Assembly: GCA_942493275.1 (NCBI GenBank)
Contig: OW818687.1
Span: 930,001 to 994,000 of the forward strand
Origin: G942493275 sp942493275
GTDB lineage: Bacteria > Actinomycetota > Coriobacteriia > Anaerosomatales > PHET01
Length of the DNA stretch: 64,000 nucleotides
Direction of reading: 5' to 3'
Made by a program: the position numbers and the translations under genes. The notes under the pieces are model-generated. The model was not told the origin of the DNA. It saw only the letters and a list, made by a program, of their open reading frames with translations, and did not search any database. Below are positions 33,686-41,847 of this stretch, piece by piece. Position 1 is the stretch's first letter, and every line of letters starts with the position of its first letter.

Positions 33686-35881
33686 ATGACGACAGGCTTC
33701 AACGACGCCACTGCGGCGGAATATCTCAAGTACCTGGTCGATGCGGCCGGAGTTGTCGTATGGGAATACGACTGGGCCAGCGACCGGTTCACCTACGTTA
33801 GCCAGACTGCCGATGGGATGCTCGGGTACTCGCGCAGCGAGTGGCTCGAACCCGGATTCTGGGTCTCGCACGTGCATTCAGACGACCGAGAGCGCGTCAT
33901 CGCCCAATGCGTGGCGGCCACGGAGGCCGGCGAGGATCACATCCTCGAGTACCGGATGCTTCGCGCCGACGGCTCAAGCGCCTGGATGCGCGAGATCGTA
34001 GTGGTCGATCCGGTGATGAAGCTTCAGGGCCACAACCGAGGCCTCCTGATCGACGTCACGGCCCAGCAAGACGCGATCGTCGAGCTCGAGAACATCGAGC
34101 GTCGCTACCGCGCAATGATCTCGTCGGCGGGACTTGCCGTCGTCGAGATCTCGACCGGCGGCTCGATCGACTACGCCAACCAGGCCGCTGCAACCATTCT
34201 CGGGGTCAAGCGTGAGGACCTGATCGGAACACGGGCGTGGCAGCTCATCCCTCATGAGAACCGCCCCGCGGCGATCACTGAGTTCAGACGAGCACTCGCC
34301 AGCGGCGACTTCCTCACCGACTACGTTCTGCCGCTCGCCGCACGCGACGGCGACGAGCGGATCGTCAGGATCAACTCCGCGCTGCTGCACGACGCGGCTG
34401 GCGATGTGCGAGGAACCGTCACCATCGGCGAGGACATCACAGAGAGCATCAAGCTCGAGCGGGCACTCCACCGCAAGGTGGAGGACTTCGAGGCCGTGTT
34501 CAGGCTGATGACGGACCTCTACTTCCGAATGGACGCCAACGGCATCTACGTCGACTACGCCGTTGACGAGCATTCGAAGTTGTTCGCGCCCCCCGAGATG
34601 TTCATCGGCCGGCACTACTCCGAGGTGCTGCCGCCACAGATCGCGGACCTGGTGACAGTAGGAATTGCCGAGGCGCACGCGACCGGCATGATGGCCGTCG
34701 TCGAGTACTCGGCCCCGCTGGATGACGAGATTCGGTCCTACGAGGCTCGCCTGCTGCCGCTCCCTGATGGGGAGACTGCGACGGTTGTCCGGGATGTCAC
34801 CGTCCGTATCCAGCGCGAACACCAGCTTGAGAGCTCGGAGCGCCGCTTGCGCAGCGTCGTCGAGAACGCCCCCCTCGGCATGCACTTCTTCGAGGTGGAG
34901 CCCGACGGGCGGATGGTGCTGTCGGATGCGAATCCGGCCGCCGACACGATTCTGGGGATCGAGCATGCCGCCCTGATCGGCCTGGACATCGAGGAGGCGT
35001 TCCCGTCGCTTCGGGGGTCGGCGATTCCCGCGACATACCGCTATCTGGCGCAGAAGGGCGGCTCCTGGCGCACTGACTCCGTGAACTACGAGGACGACCA
35101 GCTCGTTGGCGCATTCGAGATCGTGGCGTTTCAGATCGCCCCCAACCGCATCGCGACGATGTTCTCGGACGTGACCGAGCGCCAGGTACTCGCAAAGAAG
35201 GAGAAGGAGTATCAGGCCCGGCTTCGCGCGATGACCACCGAGCTCACCGACGCTGAGGCTCGGGAGCGCCGCCAACTCGCCGAGGAGCTCCACGATCGGG
35301 TAAGCCAGGCCCTTGCGGTCGCGCGCATGCATCTCGACTCCGCATGCGCCAGCGAGTCCCCGGACAGAGACGGCGTGAACCGCGCGCGAGCGCTGCTGGA
35401 GACCGCCATCCGCGAGACGCGTGCGATCACGACCGAGCTTGCGCCGCCGGTGCTCTACGAGCTCGGACTCGGCTCGGCGCTGCGGTGGGTATGCGAGAAC
35501 ATCAGCGAGACGCACGGGCTCGAGATCGGGCTCAACCTCGACTTCGACGAGCGCGTCTTGAGCGACGACCGCAAGATGACGCTCTTCCGAGCGACCCGCG
35601 AGCTACTCGTCAACATCGTCAAGCACGCCGAGACGGGCAACGCGTGGGTCGAGCTGTCGAACACCGAGTCCAGCGTACGGCTCACCGTCGCCGATCAGGG
35701 CCTCGGTTTCGACTCGAACGCACTGGGTGACGACACCGCCGGCGGTTTCGGGCTGTTCAGCATCAAGGAGCGCCTGCACAGCATGGGCGGTACGTTCAAC
35801 ATGCACTCGTCACCGGGCGGCGGGACGGTCGTCACCATCACCGTCCCCTGCCAGGGTCCAGACAGCAGCGCACGCGCCTAG
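33686..35881 (+). CDS. Multi-PAS sensor histidine kinase (NarL-partner type)
   Basis: This 731-residue cytoplasmic kinase has no membrane span. It carries about four PAS-like domains in the first 510 residues (for example VVVWEYDWASDRFTYVSQTA and GLAVVEISTGGSIDYANQAA). A HisKA_3 helix follows with LAEELHDRVSQAL (H536), then an intact HATPase with ATRELLVNIVKHAE, VADQGLGF and GGFGLFSIKERL. Both the HD-x3-Q phosphatase signature and the ATP site are complete, unlike the kinase-like protein at 24.8 kb, so this could be the real kinase for the NarL-type regulator nearby. That is inference. Its stop interlocks with the fused dehydrogenase gene through CTAG. Confidence 0.9.
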   Translation: MTTGFNDATAAEYLKYLVDAAGVVVWEYDWASDRFTYVSQTADGMLGYSRSEWLEPGFWVSHVHSDDRERVIAQCVAATEAGEDHILEYRMLRADGSSAWMREIVVVDPVMKLQGHNRGLLIDVTAQQDAIVELENIERRYRAMISSAGLAVVEISTGGSIDYANQAAATILGVKREDLIGTRAWQLIPHENRPAAITEFRRALASGDFLTDYVLPLAARDGDERIVRINSALLHDAAGDVRGTVTIGEDITESIKLERALHRKVEDFEAVFRLMTDLYFRMDANGIYVDYAVDEHSKLFAPPEMFIGRHYSEVLPPQIADLVTVGIAEAHATGMMAVVEYSAPLDDEIRSYEARLLPLPDGETATVVRDVTVRIQREHQLESSERRLRSVVENAPLGMHFFEVEPDGRMVLSDANPAADTILGIEHAALIGLDIEEAFPSLRGSAIPATYRYLAQKGGSWRTDSVNYEDDQLVGAFEIVAFQIAPNRIATMFSDVTERQVLAKKEKEYQARLRAMTTELTDAEARERRQLAEELHDRVSQALAVARMHLDSACASESPDRDGVNRARALLETAIRETRAITTELAPPVLYELGLGSALRWVCENISETHGLEIGLNLDFDERVLSDDRKMTLFRATRELLVNIVKHAETGNAWVELSNTESSVRLTVADQGLGFDSNALGDDTAGGFGLFSIKERLHSMGGTFNMHSSPGGGTVVTITVPCQGPDSSARA

Positions 35882-38256
35882 CGCCGAGGACCGCCGCCGG
35901 GACCGAGTCCGTGCCCGCCGAACATCTGCCTGAGCGTCGTCAACACCCGGCCCGCATATCTCGGCTCGGCCTCGCTCTGCTCCCGGAATCGCAGTGACGC
36001 CTCGATGACCGGCGTCGGCACACCGAGTCCGTCCGCGACGTCGACCGTCCACGCCCCCTCGCCGGAGTGGCCGACCACGCCGCTCACGCCCTCGAGATCG
36101 TCGCCGAGCTCCGCATACCCATCGCGCAGCCACCCGACCAGTCGCGATTCGACCACGCTGCGGTGCTGGTAGACGTCCGCCACGGCCTCCAGGTCCAGAT
36201 CGTACGGACCCGCGTGCATGACCTCGAACCCTTCGGCGATCGCCTGCATCATTCCGTATTCGATGCCGTTGTGGACCATCTTCACGAAGTGTCCCGCGCC
36301 GTGCCCCGGGAAGAACCGGTAGCCGCCCGGTGCGGCGACGTCGGCGAACATCGGCTCGAGGCGCTCGAACACCTGACGGTCGCCGCCGATCATCAGGCAA
36401 GCGCCCGTGAGAGCGCCGGCGGGCCCGCCGCTGGTGCCGCAGTCCACAAACGCGATTCCCCGCTCGGCGAGCCTGTCGGCCCGCCCCTTCGCGTCCGAGA
36501 AGCGCGAGTTGCCGCCGTCAATCACCGAGTCGCCCGGCGCGAGCAGGTCGGCGAGTCCCTCGCCGTCCTCTGCGCCGAAGAGCATCTGATCGACCGGTGC
36601 GCCCTCGGGCACGAGCACCCACACGACGCGCGGCGGCTCAAGCGCTGCGACGAGCGCGCGCAGGTCGGATGCCGGCACGAGGCCTTCGGCGGCCATCGCC
36701 TCGGCGACCGCGTGCGTGCGGTTGAAGCCGACGACCGACCAGCCGTGGGCCATCAGGTTACGAGCAAGCCCCGCCCCCATCTTCCCCAGACCGACGACGC
36801 CCACCCGGCCAGCCGGCGCCTTCGCGGCCAAGGCGATGTCGGCGGCTTCGGTGATGGCCGAGCTGTCCGGCTCGTAGTGATCGAGCGGCACTACGTCATC
36901 CGCCCAGCCTTGGACGATGGGATCGATGAAGCGCCACCCGGCGTCGACCTCGCGGGTCGATACGAACAACGTCTGGTCGCCGCGAACGGCGTCGTAGAGC
37001 AACTTGGCGTACTCCTCGACGTACTGGGCCTTTTGCACGCGCTCGTAGAGGAAGAACGAGAAGCGACGCTCCTCCACCTCCGTCTCGAAGCCGGGCTTCT
37101 TGGCGTAGAAGACGATCTCGATCTGGTCCGAGGGCTCCAGCGTGAACACGATCTTGTTCGCGTAGTGCATACCTTGGTCGCACAGGCAGGGGTGCGGGTG
37201 CCTGAAGTGCACGACGATACGTTTGCACGCTGGCCCCATGCGCTTTCCGGACTCCATCATCACCGGCACACCGGCCCACCGGGGTCCGGCGAGCACGGTC
37301 CGGATCTTGAAGTAGGTCTCGGTGTCGCTGTCGGGGGCCACACCGACAATCTCCCGGAACCCCTCGTGCTGCGCCCGGAAGGTGTCTCGCGAGACCTCAC
37401 CGGCGGTCATGGGGCGGAGCTGCTCGATCGCCTCGGCGCGGGCCTCGCGGATGTCGGCGGGGCTCGACGTCGATGGCTGGTCCATCGTCATGAGCGCGAG
37501 CATCTGGAGCAGATGGTTCTGGCCTACGTCGCGCAGGGCGCCGACCGCGTCGTAGAAGGCACCGCGCTTCTCGGCACCGATCGACTCCAGGAGCGTGATG
37601 TCGATGCGCTCGATGGCGCTGCGGTTCCACTCGGCTTCGAACAGGTTGTTTTGGAACCGGAAGTTCATGACGCCCTGGAGCATCTCTTTGGCGAGGTAGT
37701 GGTCGATCCGGTAGATCTGCTCCTCGCGAAACAGGCTTCCGAGAAGCGTGTCGAGCTCCCGCGCCGACTCCTGGTCGTCTCCAAACGGCTTCTCTACGAG
37801 GACCCGCGTCCATCCTTCCAACTCGCTGCACGGGCGCGTGAGACCGCTGCTCGCGAGGTTTCGGAAGATGGTCTCGTAGTTCTCAGGCGGCACCGCGAGA
37901 TAGAAGAGCTTGTTGGCGCACACACCCCATTCGGCCTGGATGCGACCGAGATGCTCCTCCGTGCTTTTGTAGGAGTCCGCATCGCGGAATTCGCCGCGCT
38001 GATACTCGAACAGCGCGAGAAACTCCTCGGTCGCGTCAGCGGGGGTGCCGGGCGAGCGCTCGGCCAGAATGGCGCGGATGTGTGCGCGGAGCTCGGCATC
38101 GCCCCAGTCGCGGCGGCCAAACCCGACGACCCTCATTTTGTCGGGGAGCAGCCCCTTGTCCCTGAGATACAGCAGTGAGGGCACGACTTTGCGCGCCATG
38201 AGGTCCCCTGTGGTGCCGAACACGGTGAGGATTGTGGGCGAGAGAACGTCCGACAT
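35878..38256 (-). CDS. Fused glucose-6-phosphate dehydrogenase / 6-phosphogluconate dehydrogenase
   Basis: One uninterrupted 792-residue frame carries two enzymes of the oxidative pentose phosphate pathway. Residues about 1-470 are Zwf: nucleotide loop FGTTGDLMARK, VEKPFG (155-159), the active-site motif RIDHYLAKE (183-191) and YDAVGALRDVGQNHLLQML. Residues about 484-792 are a short 6-phosphogluconate dehydrogenase of the GntZ/YqeC type: VGLGKMGAGLARNL, IDGGNSRFSDAKGRADRLAE, DCGTSGGPAGA, and KMVHNGIEYGMM with the catalytic Lys. The joint is a short Ala-rich segment near ADIALAAKAPAG. ATG 38256 has GGAGA seven bases upstream. No 6-phosphogluconolactonase gene is adjacent. The stop interlocks with the PAS kinase gene. 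Confidence 0.9.
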   Translation of the reverse strand: MSDVLSPTILTVFGTTGDLMARKVVPSLLYLRDKGLLPDKMRVVGFGRRDWGDAELRAHIRAILAERSPGTPADATEEFLALFEYQRGEFRDADSYKSTEEHLGRIQAEWGVCANKLFYLAVPPENYETIFRNLASSGLTRPCSELEGWTRVLVEKPFGDDQESARELDTLLGSLFREEQIYRIDHYLAKEMLQGVMNFRFQNNLFEAEWNRSAIERIDITLLESIGAEKRGAFYDAVGALRDVGQNHLLQMLALMTMDQPSTSSPADIREARAEAIEQLRPMTAGEVSRDTFRAQHEGFREIVGVAPDSDTETYFKIRTVLAGPRWAGVPVMMESGKRMGPACKRIVVHFRHPHPCLCDQGMHYANKIVFTLEPSDQIEIVFYAKKPGFETEVEERRFSFFLYERVQKAQYVEEYAKLLYDAVRGDQTLFVSTREVDAGWRFIDPIVQGWADDVVPLDHYEPDSSAITEAADIALAAKAPAGRVGVVGLGKMGAGLARNLMAHGWSVVGFNRTHAVAEAMAAEGLVPASDLRALVAALEPPRVVWVLVPEGAPVDQMLFGAEDGEGLADLLAPGDSVIDGGNSRFSDAKGRADRLAERGIAFVDCGTSGGPAGALTGACLMIGGDRQVFERLEPMFADVAAPGGYRFFPGHGAGHFVKMVHNGIEYGMMQAIAEGFEVMHAGPYDLDLEAVADVYQHRSVVESRLVGWLRDGYAELGDDLEGVSGVVGHSGEGAWTVDVADGLGVPTPVIEASLRFREQSEAEPRYAGRVLTTLRQMFGGHGLGPGGGPRR

Positions 38257-38392
38257 CGGAATCTCCAATGGACGCGTGAGCGGTACCATTGAGTGTTCCC
38301 GTTTCATGAAGCGCCAAATGTGGGCTTGCGGCCCATTTGGCACGAGCCGTGCAACTTATCCAGCACTGCAGTCTGATGGAGTGGGGATTCGC

Positions 38393-39145
38393 GTGATCGG
38401 TGTGGCTACTTTGACAGACGAGGATTTCAGAAAGACGCTGGTCGCTCTTCCTTACCCCGTCCTCATTCACACGATGGACAGGATCGTCTTCGCCAACCTC
38501 GCTGCGTGCCGGGCACTCGACGCTGGCACCCCCGCAGCGCTTGAGGGGCTGCACATCAGCGCGATCTCGCATGCCGACACCAAGGTTGCCGGCGCCGAGC
38601 GTCGCCGTGTCGTCATCGATAACCAGGTGCCCGTGTGCGTCACTCTCAAGCTGCTGACGCTTGAGGGACGGGCGTGCCGCGCCACGGCTTGGGCACGGCC
38701 TTTCAACTGCTCAGGACAGGACTACATCGCGGTCATGGCGGCCGTTGAGAACCACACGGGCCAGATCGAGTCGCCGCCGATAGATGAGCGTGAGCCGGTG
38801 ACCGTTCCCGAAGGCCTCTTCGAGCAGGCAATGGAGTCGCTCTCGCATGCCTGCGTACTCCACGATCACGACACGTTGTTCTATGCGAACGAAGCGGCTC
38901 GTCGCTTCTTCGGCTTTGCACCTGAAGACGTGGCGGCGGGCCCCTCGATTACGGAGCTCACCCACCCTGACGGCCTGTCATCGGCCGGCGAGCGCACCCG
39001 GTTCGTCATGCAGACGGGACAGCCCATGTGCGATGTACCGCTCAAGCTCGTGCGCAAAGACGGAAGCGTCGTGTCGACGCTCGGCAACGGTACCCGCGTC
39101 GATCTGTCCAGGGGCATCAGCTTGGCTGTAGTACTTCTCCCCTGA
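38393..39145 (+). CDS. PAS-domain protein without output domain
   Basis: This protein of about 250 residues has two PAS-like modules. The first includes TLVALPYPVLIHTMDRIVFA (about 10-120), the second AMESLSHACVLHDHDTLFYA followed by NEAARRFFGFAPEDV (about 145-245). No kinase, GGDEF or HTH follows, so it may sense a ligand and act by protein contact. GTG 38393 has GGAGTGGGG upstream; other GTG starts are possible, so the N-terminus is uncertain. It is divergent from the fused dehydrogenase gene. Confidence 0.75.
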   Translation: MIGVATLTDEDFRKTLVALPYPVLIHTMDRIVFANLAACRALDAGTPAALEGLHISAISHADTKVAGAERRRVVIDNQVPVCVTLKLLTLEGRACRATAWARPFNCSGQDYIAVMAAVENHTGQIESPPIDEREPVTVPEGLFEQAMESLSHACVLHDHDTLFYANEAARRFFGFAPEDVAAGPSITELTHPDGLSSAGERTRFVMQTGQPMCDVPLKLVRKDGSVVSTLGNGTRVDLSRGISLAVVLLP

Positions 39146-39160
39146 CCCAACTCGATCGGC

Positions 39161-40447
39161 TTAGACGGCGGGAGCGGGAATCTCAGTCGCTCCGCCCAGG
39201 TACGGCCGCAGCACCTCGGGAATCTCCACCGAGCCATCGGCGCGCTGGTAGTTCTCCAGCACAGCGACGAGGCATCGTCCCACTGCCAGACCGGAGCCGT
39301 TGAGCGTGTGCGCGAGTCGGCTGCCCTTGAACTCACCCTGCGAGCGATACTTGATGGCGGCTCGGCGCGCCTGGAAGTCCACGCAGTTGCTGCAGCTGGA
39401 GATCTCCTTGTAGTTGTCGTAGCTCGGGAGCCAGACCTCCAGGTCGTAGGTCTTCGCCGCGCCGAATCCCATGTCGCCCGTGCATAGCGTGATGACGCGG
39501 TACGGCAGGCCGAGGAGCTGCAAGATATTCTCGGCATCGGCGACCATACCTTCGAGCTCGTCGAAGCTGGTCTCGGGAGTGGCGAACTTCACCATCTCGA
39601 CCTTGTCGAACTGGTGAACGCGGATCATGCCCCGGGTATCGCGCCCGGCGCTGCCGGCCTCTTCGCGAAAGCACGGGGTGTAGGCACAGTAGTGGAGCGG
39701 CAGGTCCGCCGCCTCGAGAACCTCGTCACGGTGCAGGTTCGTGAGCTGAACCTCGGCGGTCGGAATCAGGTAGAGCCCTTCATCCGTGCGGAAGAGATCC
39801 TCCTCGAACTTGGGCAGCTGCCCGGTACCGGTGAGCGTCTCGGTATTGGCGAGCGCGGGAAGCGCCCACTCGCGGTACCCGCGGCTCTGGTGCGTATCGA
39901 GCATGAAGTTGATGAGGGCACGGTTGAGGCGCGCGCCCCATCCGTTGAGCACCACGAAGCGCGCCTTCGCGAGCTTCACTCCTCGCTCGAAGTCGATGAC
40001 GCCGAGCCGGGGGCCCAGGTCCCAGTGCGCGACGGGCTCGAAGTCGAACTGACGGGGAGTGCCCCAGCGTCGGACCTCGACATTCTCGTCCTCGCCGCCG
40101 CCGACCGGGACCGACGCGTCCGGGATGTTGGGCACCGTCATCAGCAGGTCGCGGACAGCGGCGTCGACCTCACCGAGATTCGACTCGATCGCTGCGATGC
40201 GCTCGTTGACCTGGCGCACCTCGTCCTTGGCCGCCTCAGCTTCGTCGCGCTTGCCCTCCTTCATGAGGGCGCCGATCGCCTTGGAGGCCTCGTTGCGAGT
40301 CGCCTGCAGACCCTCGACCTCCGCGATCAGCCGGCGACGATCCTCGTCGAGACGCAGGAACGAGTCGACGTCCCACGTGGAGTTCCGGTTCGACATCGCT
40401 TCACGAACGGCGTCGGGGTTCTCTCGGACGAATCTGGCGTCGAGCAT
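39161..40447 (-). CDS. serS: Seryl-tRNA synthetase
   Basis: This 428-residue class II synthetase has an N-terminal coiled-coil arm (about 30-105) that reads the long variable arm of tRNA-Ser. The catalytic core carries TAEVQLTNLHRDEVL, YCAYTPCFREEAGSAGRDTR (motif 2) and HTLNGSGLAVGRCLVAVLEN (motif 3). ATG 40447 follows GGAGGG. Three tRNA-Ser genes lie elsewhere in this window. A TATACT hexamer 46-51 bases upstream of the start codon could be its own -10 element. Confidence 0.97.
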   Translation of the reverse strand: MLDARFVRENPDAVREAMSNRNSTWDVDSFLRLDEDRRRLIAEVEGLQATRNEASKAIGALMKEGKRDEAEAAKDEVRQVNERIAAIESNLGEVDAAVRDLLMTVPNIPDASVPVGGGEDENVEVRRWGTPRQFDFEPVAHWDLGPRLGVIDFERGVKLAKARFVVLNGWGARLNRALINFMLDTHQSRGYREWALPALANTETLTGTGQLPKFEEDLFRTDEGLYLIPTAEVQLTNLHRDEVLEAADLPLHYCAYTPCFREEAGSAGRDTRGMIRVHQFDKVEMVKFATPETSFDELEGMVADAENILQLLGLPYRVITLCTGDMGFGAAKTYDLEVWLPSYDNYKEISSCSNCVDFQARRAAIKYRSQGEFKGSRLAHTLNGSGLAVGRCLVAVLENYQRADGSVEIPEVLRPYLGGATEIPAPAV

Positions 40448-40492
40448 CGGGGTCCCTCCAGGCTGCTGGGGCGGTGATCACGCGCATCTTCG

Positions 40493-40498
40493 AGTATA
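40493..40498 (-). promoter_or_regulatory. Candidate -10 element for serS
   Basis: TATACT on the minus strand lies just past the sigma-factor terminator and about 46 bases before the serS ATG. No convincing -35 hexamer is visible at 16-18 bp. Confidence 0.35.
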
Positions 40499-40502
40499 GC
40501 CG

Positions 40503-40537
40503 AGCACGGGCGCCCCGAATCCCGGGACGCCCGTGCT
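40503..40537 (-). terminator. Terminator between sigma factor and serS
   Basis: AGCACGGGCG (40503-40512) pairs with CGCCCGTGCT (40528-40537), and CCCGGG in the loop adds further pairing. It follows the sigma-factor stop. There is no T run. Confidence 0.65.
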
Positions 40538-40560
40538 GAGAAGTCAGTCTGGAGTGGAGC

Positions 40561-41517
40561 CTAGGAGACGTACGCCCGCATCCGCGCCGCCTGGCGAGAG
40601 GTACGCAGCTTGAGCAGCGTCTTGCTCTCGATCTGACGGATGCGCTCGCGGGTGACGCCGAACTCGCGACCTACCTCTTCGAGCGTGCGGGGCACGTCGT
40701 CGATGAGGCCGAAGCGGCGCTCGATGACCTGGCGCTCGCGCTCGGTGAGCGTGTTGAGCAGCGCGCGGAGCTCATCGCGCATCGCCTGAGCCTCGGCCTC
40801 GTCGGCCGGAGAGGGCGCCGACTCGTCGCCGATGAAGTCGCCGAGCGTGCTGTCGCCTTCATCGCCGACCGGAGTCTCGAGCGAGGTCGGGTCCTGGGCG
40901 ATGCGCAGGATGTCGCTCACGCGCTCGACCTCCATGCCCAAGGCCTCGGCGATCTCCTCGATCTCAGGCTCGCGCTCGAGTTCCTGAGCCAGGTTCTTCT
41001 GGGTCCGCTTCACCTTGTTGACCTGCTCGAACATGTGAACAGGAACGCGGATGGTACGGGACTGGTCCGCGATGGTGCGCGTGATGCCCTGCTTGATCCA
41101 CCACGTGGCGTAGGTGGAGAACTTCAGGTCCATCGTGTGGTCGAACTTCTCGACCGCGCGCATAAGGCCGATGTTGCCCGCCTGGATGAGGTCGAGCAGC
41201 GGCATACCGCTGCCGGTGTACTTCTTGGCGTAGTTGACGACGAGGCGAAGGTTGGCCTCGGTCAGGCGGTCCTTCGCCTGCTGGCCGATGGCGCGAATGC
41301 GCTCGAGGCGCCTACGGTCGGCGACAGGAAGCGAGACACCGCTCTCCTCCGCCTCCAGAAGCTTGGCCTCAGCGTCCATTCCGGCCTGGATCTTGATGCC
41401 GAGGTCGCGCTCCTGCTGCTTGTTGAGCAGAGGAACCTGACCGATCTGGCGTAGGTAAGTACGTATCGGGTCGGCTGCGGGATCAGGAGCAGTTGCACGG
41501 GCGCGTCGAAGCGACAT
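40561..41517 (-). CDS. RNA polymerase sigma-70 factor (RpoD/SigA type)
   Basis: This 318-residue group 1/2 sigma factor has region 1.2 (RTYLRQIGQVPLL), region 2 (LDLIQAGNIGLMRAVEKFDH, FSTYATWWIKQGITRTIADQ), region 3, and region 4 (TLTERERQVIERRFGL, GVTRERIRQIESKTLLKL). Region 1.1 is absent, and a short acidic spacer separates 3.2 from 4.1. Region 2.4 and 4.2 look fully canonical, so it should read TTGACA/TATAAT-like promoters. ATG 41517 has AAGAGGTG upstream. It may be the housekeeping sigma or a close paralogue; other genome copies would have to be compared. Confidence 0.92.
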   Translation of the reverse strand: MSLRRARATAPDPAADPIRTYLRQIGQVPLLNKQQERDLGIKIQAGMDAEAKLLEAEESGVSLPVADRRRLERIRAIGQQAKDRLTEANLRLVVNYAKKYTGSGMPLLDLIQAGNIGLMRAVEKFDHTMDLKFSTYATWWIKQGITRTIADQSRTIRVPVHMFEQVNKVKRTQKNLAQELEREPEIEEIAEALGMEVERVSDILRIAQDPTSLETPVGDEGDSTLGDFIGDESAPSPADEAEAQAMRDELRALLNTLTERERQVIERRFGLIDDVPRTLEEVGREFGVTRERIRQIESKTLLKLRTSRQAARMRAYVS

Positions 41518-41588
41518 CCACACCTCTTCTTAACGGAGACGGATCCGGACCCGCGGAGCGAGCCGGATTCGTAGAATGGCACGTGGGT

Positions 41589-41617
41589 TTGACATTTTGG
41601 GGAGCAAGTTACTATGC
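41589..41617 (+). promoter_or_regulatory. Candidate promoter with TTGACA box
   Basis: A perfect TTGACA (41589-41594) is followed after 17-18 bases by ACTATGCA, a weak -10. If used, it gives a leader of about 220 nt for the diguanylate cyclase array and runs through the palindrome at 41749. Confidence 0.4.
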
Positions 41618-41748
41618 ACCCGTTTTCTTTCGGGGTCAATACCCCTATCGGCACCGTTTGTGCACGACTTCAGGCATTCATCGGAGAATATCCAGCCGAA
41701 CGGCAATTCTAACCGCTTACCGGGAATTCAGGCCCGTTCATCATGTGG

Positions 41749-41764
41749 TGTGACCGCGGTCACA
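41749..41764. promoter_or_regulatory. Perfect CRP/FNR-type palindrome TGTGA-N6-TCACA
   Basis: TGTGACCGCGGTCACA is a perfect 16-bp palindrome matching the CRP consensus half-sites exactly. It lies 84 bp before the first cyclase start and about 230 bp from the sigma-factor start on the other side. A CRP/FNR-family regulator is the natural candidate binder; none is encoded in this window. Confidence 0.6.
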
Positions 41765-41773
41765 TAGATTGTT

Positions 41774-41842
41774 ATGACCACTCCCGATACCGACAAAGCG
41801 GACTTTGTATGCCTGGCCCGCAAACGTGCCACGAGGGGGTGA
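41774..41842 (+). CDS. Possible 22-codon upstream open frame
   Basis: ATG 41774 opens a 22-codon frame that ends in a TGA within the purine-rich ribosome site of the first cyclase, six bases before its ATG. It begins ten bases after the palindrome. It could be a leader peptide coupling translation, or chance; no ribosome-binding site is evident. Confidence 0.25.
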   Translation: MTTPDTDKADFVCLARKRATRG

Positions 41843-41847
41843 AAGCC

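Larger units (their letters stand above)
41524..41847. other. Long divergent intergenic region, sigma factor and cyclase array
   Basis: This 324-bp gap between two divergent units holds a TTGACA hexamer, a 16-bp CRP/FNR-type palindrome and a 22-codon open frame, listed separately. Two other segments (CCGGATCCG-like repeats near 41540 and ACGGCAATTCTAACCGC near 41700) show no feature I can name. Confidence 0.6.

Noticed and set aside
36067..38178. About 700-codon plus-strand frame opposite the fused Zwf-Gnd gene
   Set aside because: The opposite strand holds complete enzyme motifs; this frame is a GC-skew shadow with His/Arg/Val-rich low-information sequence.
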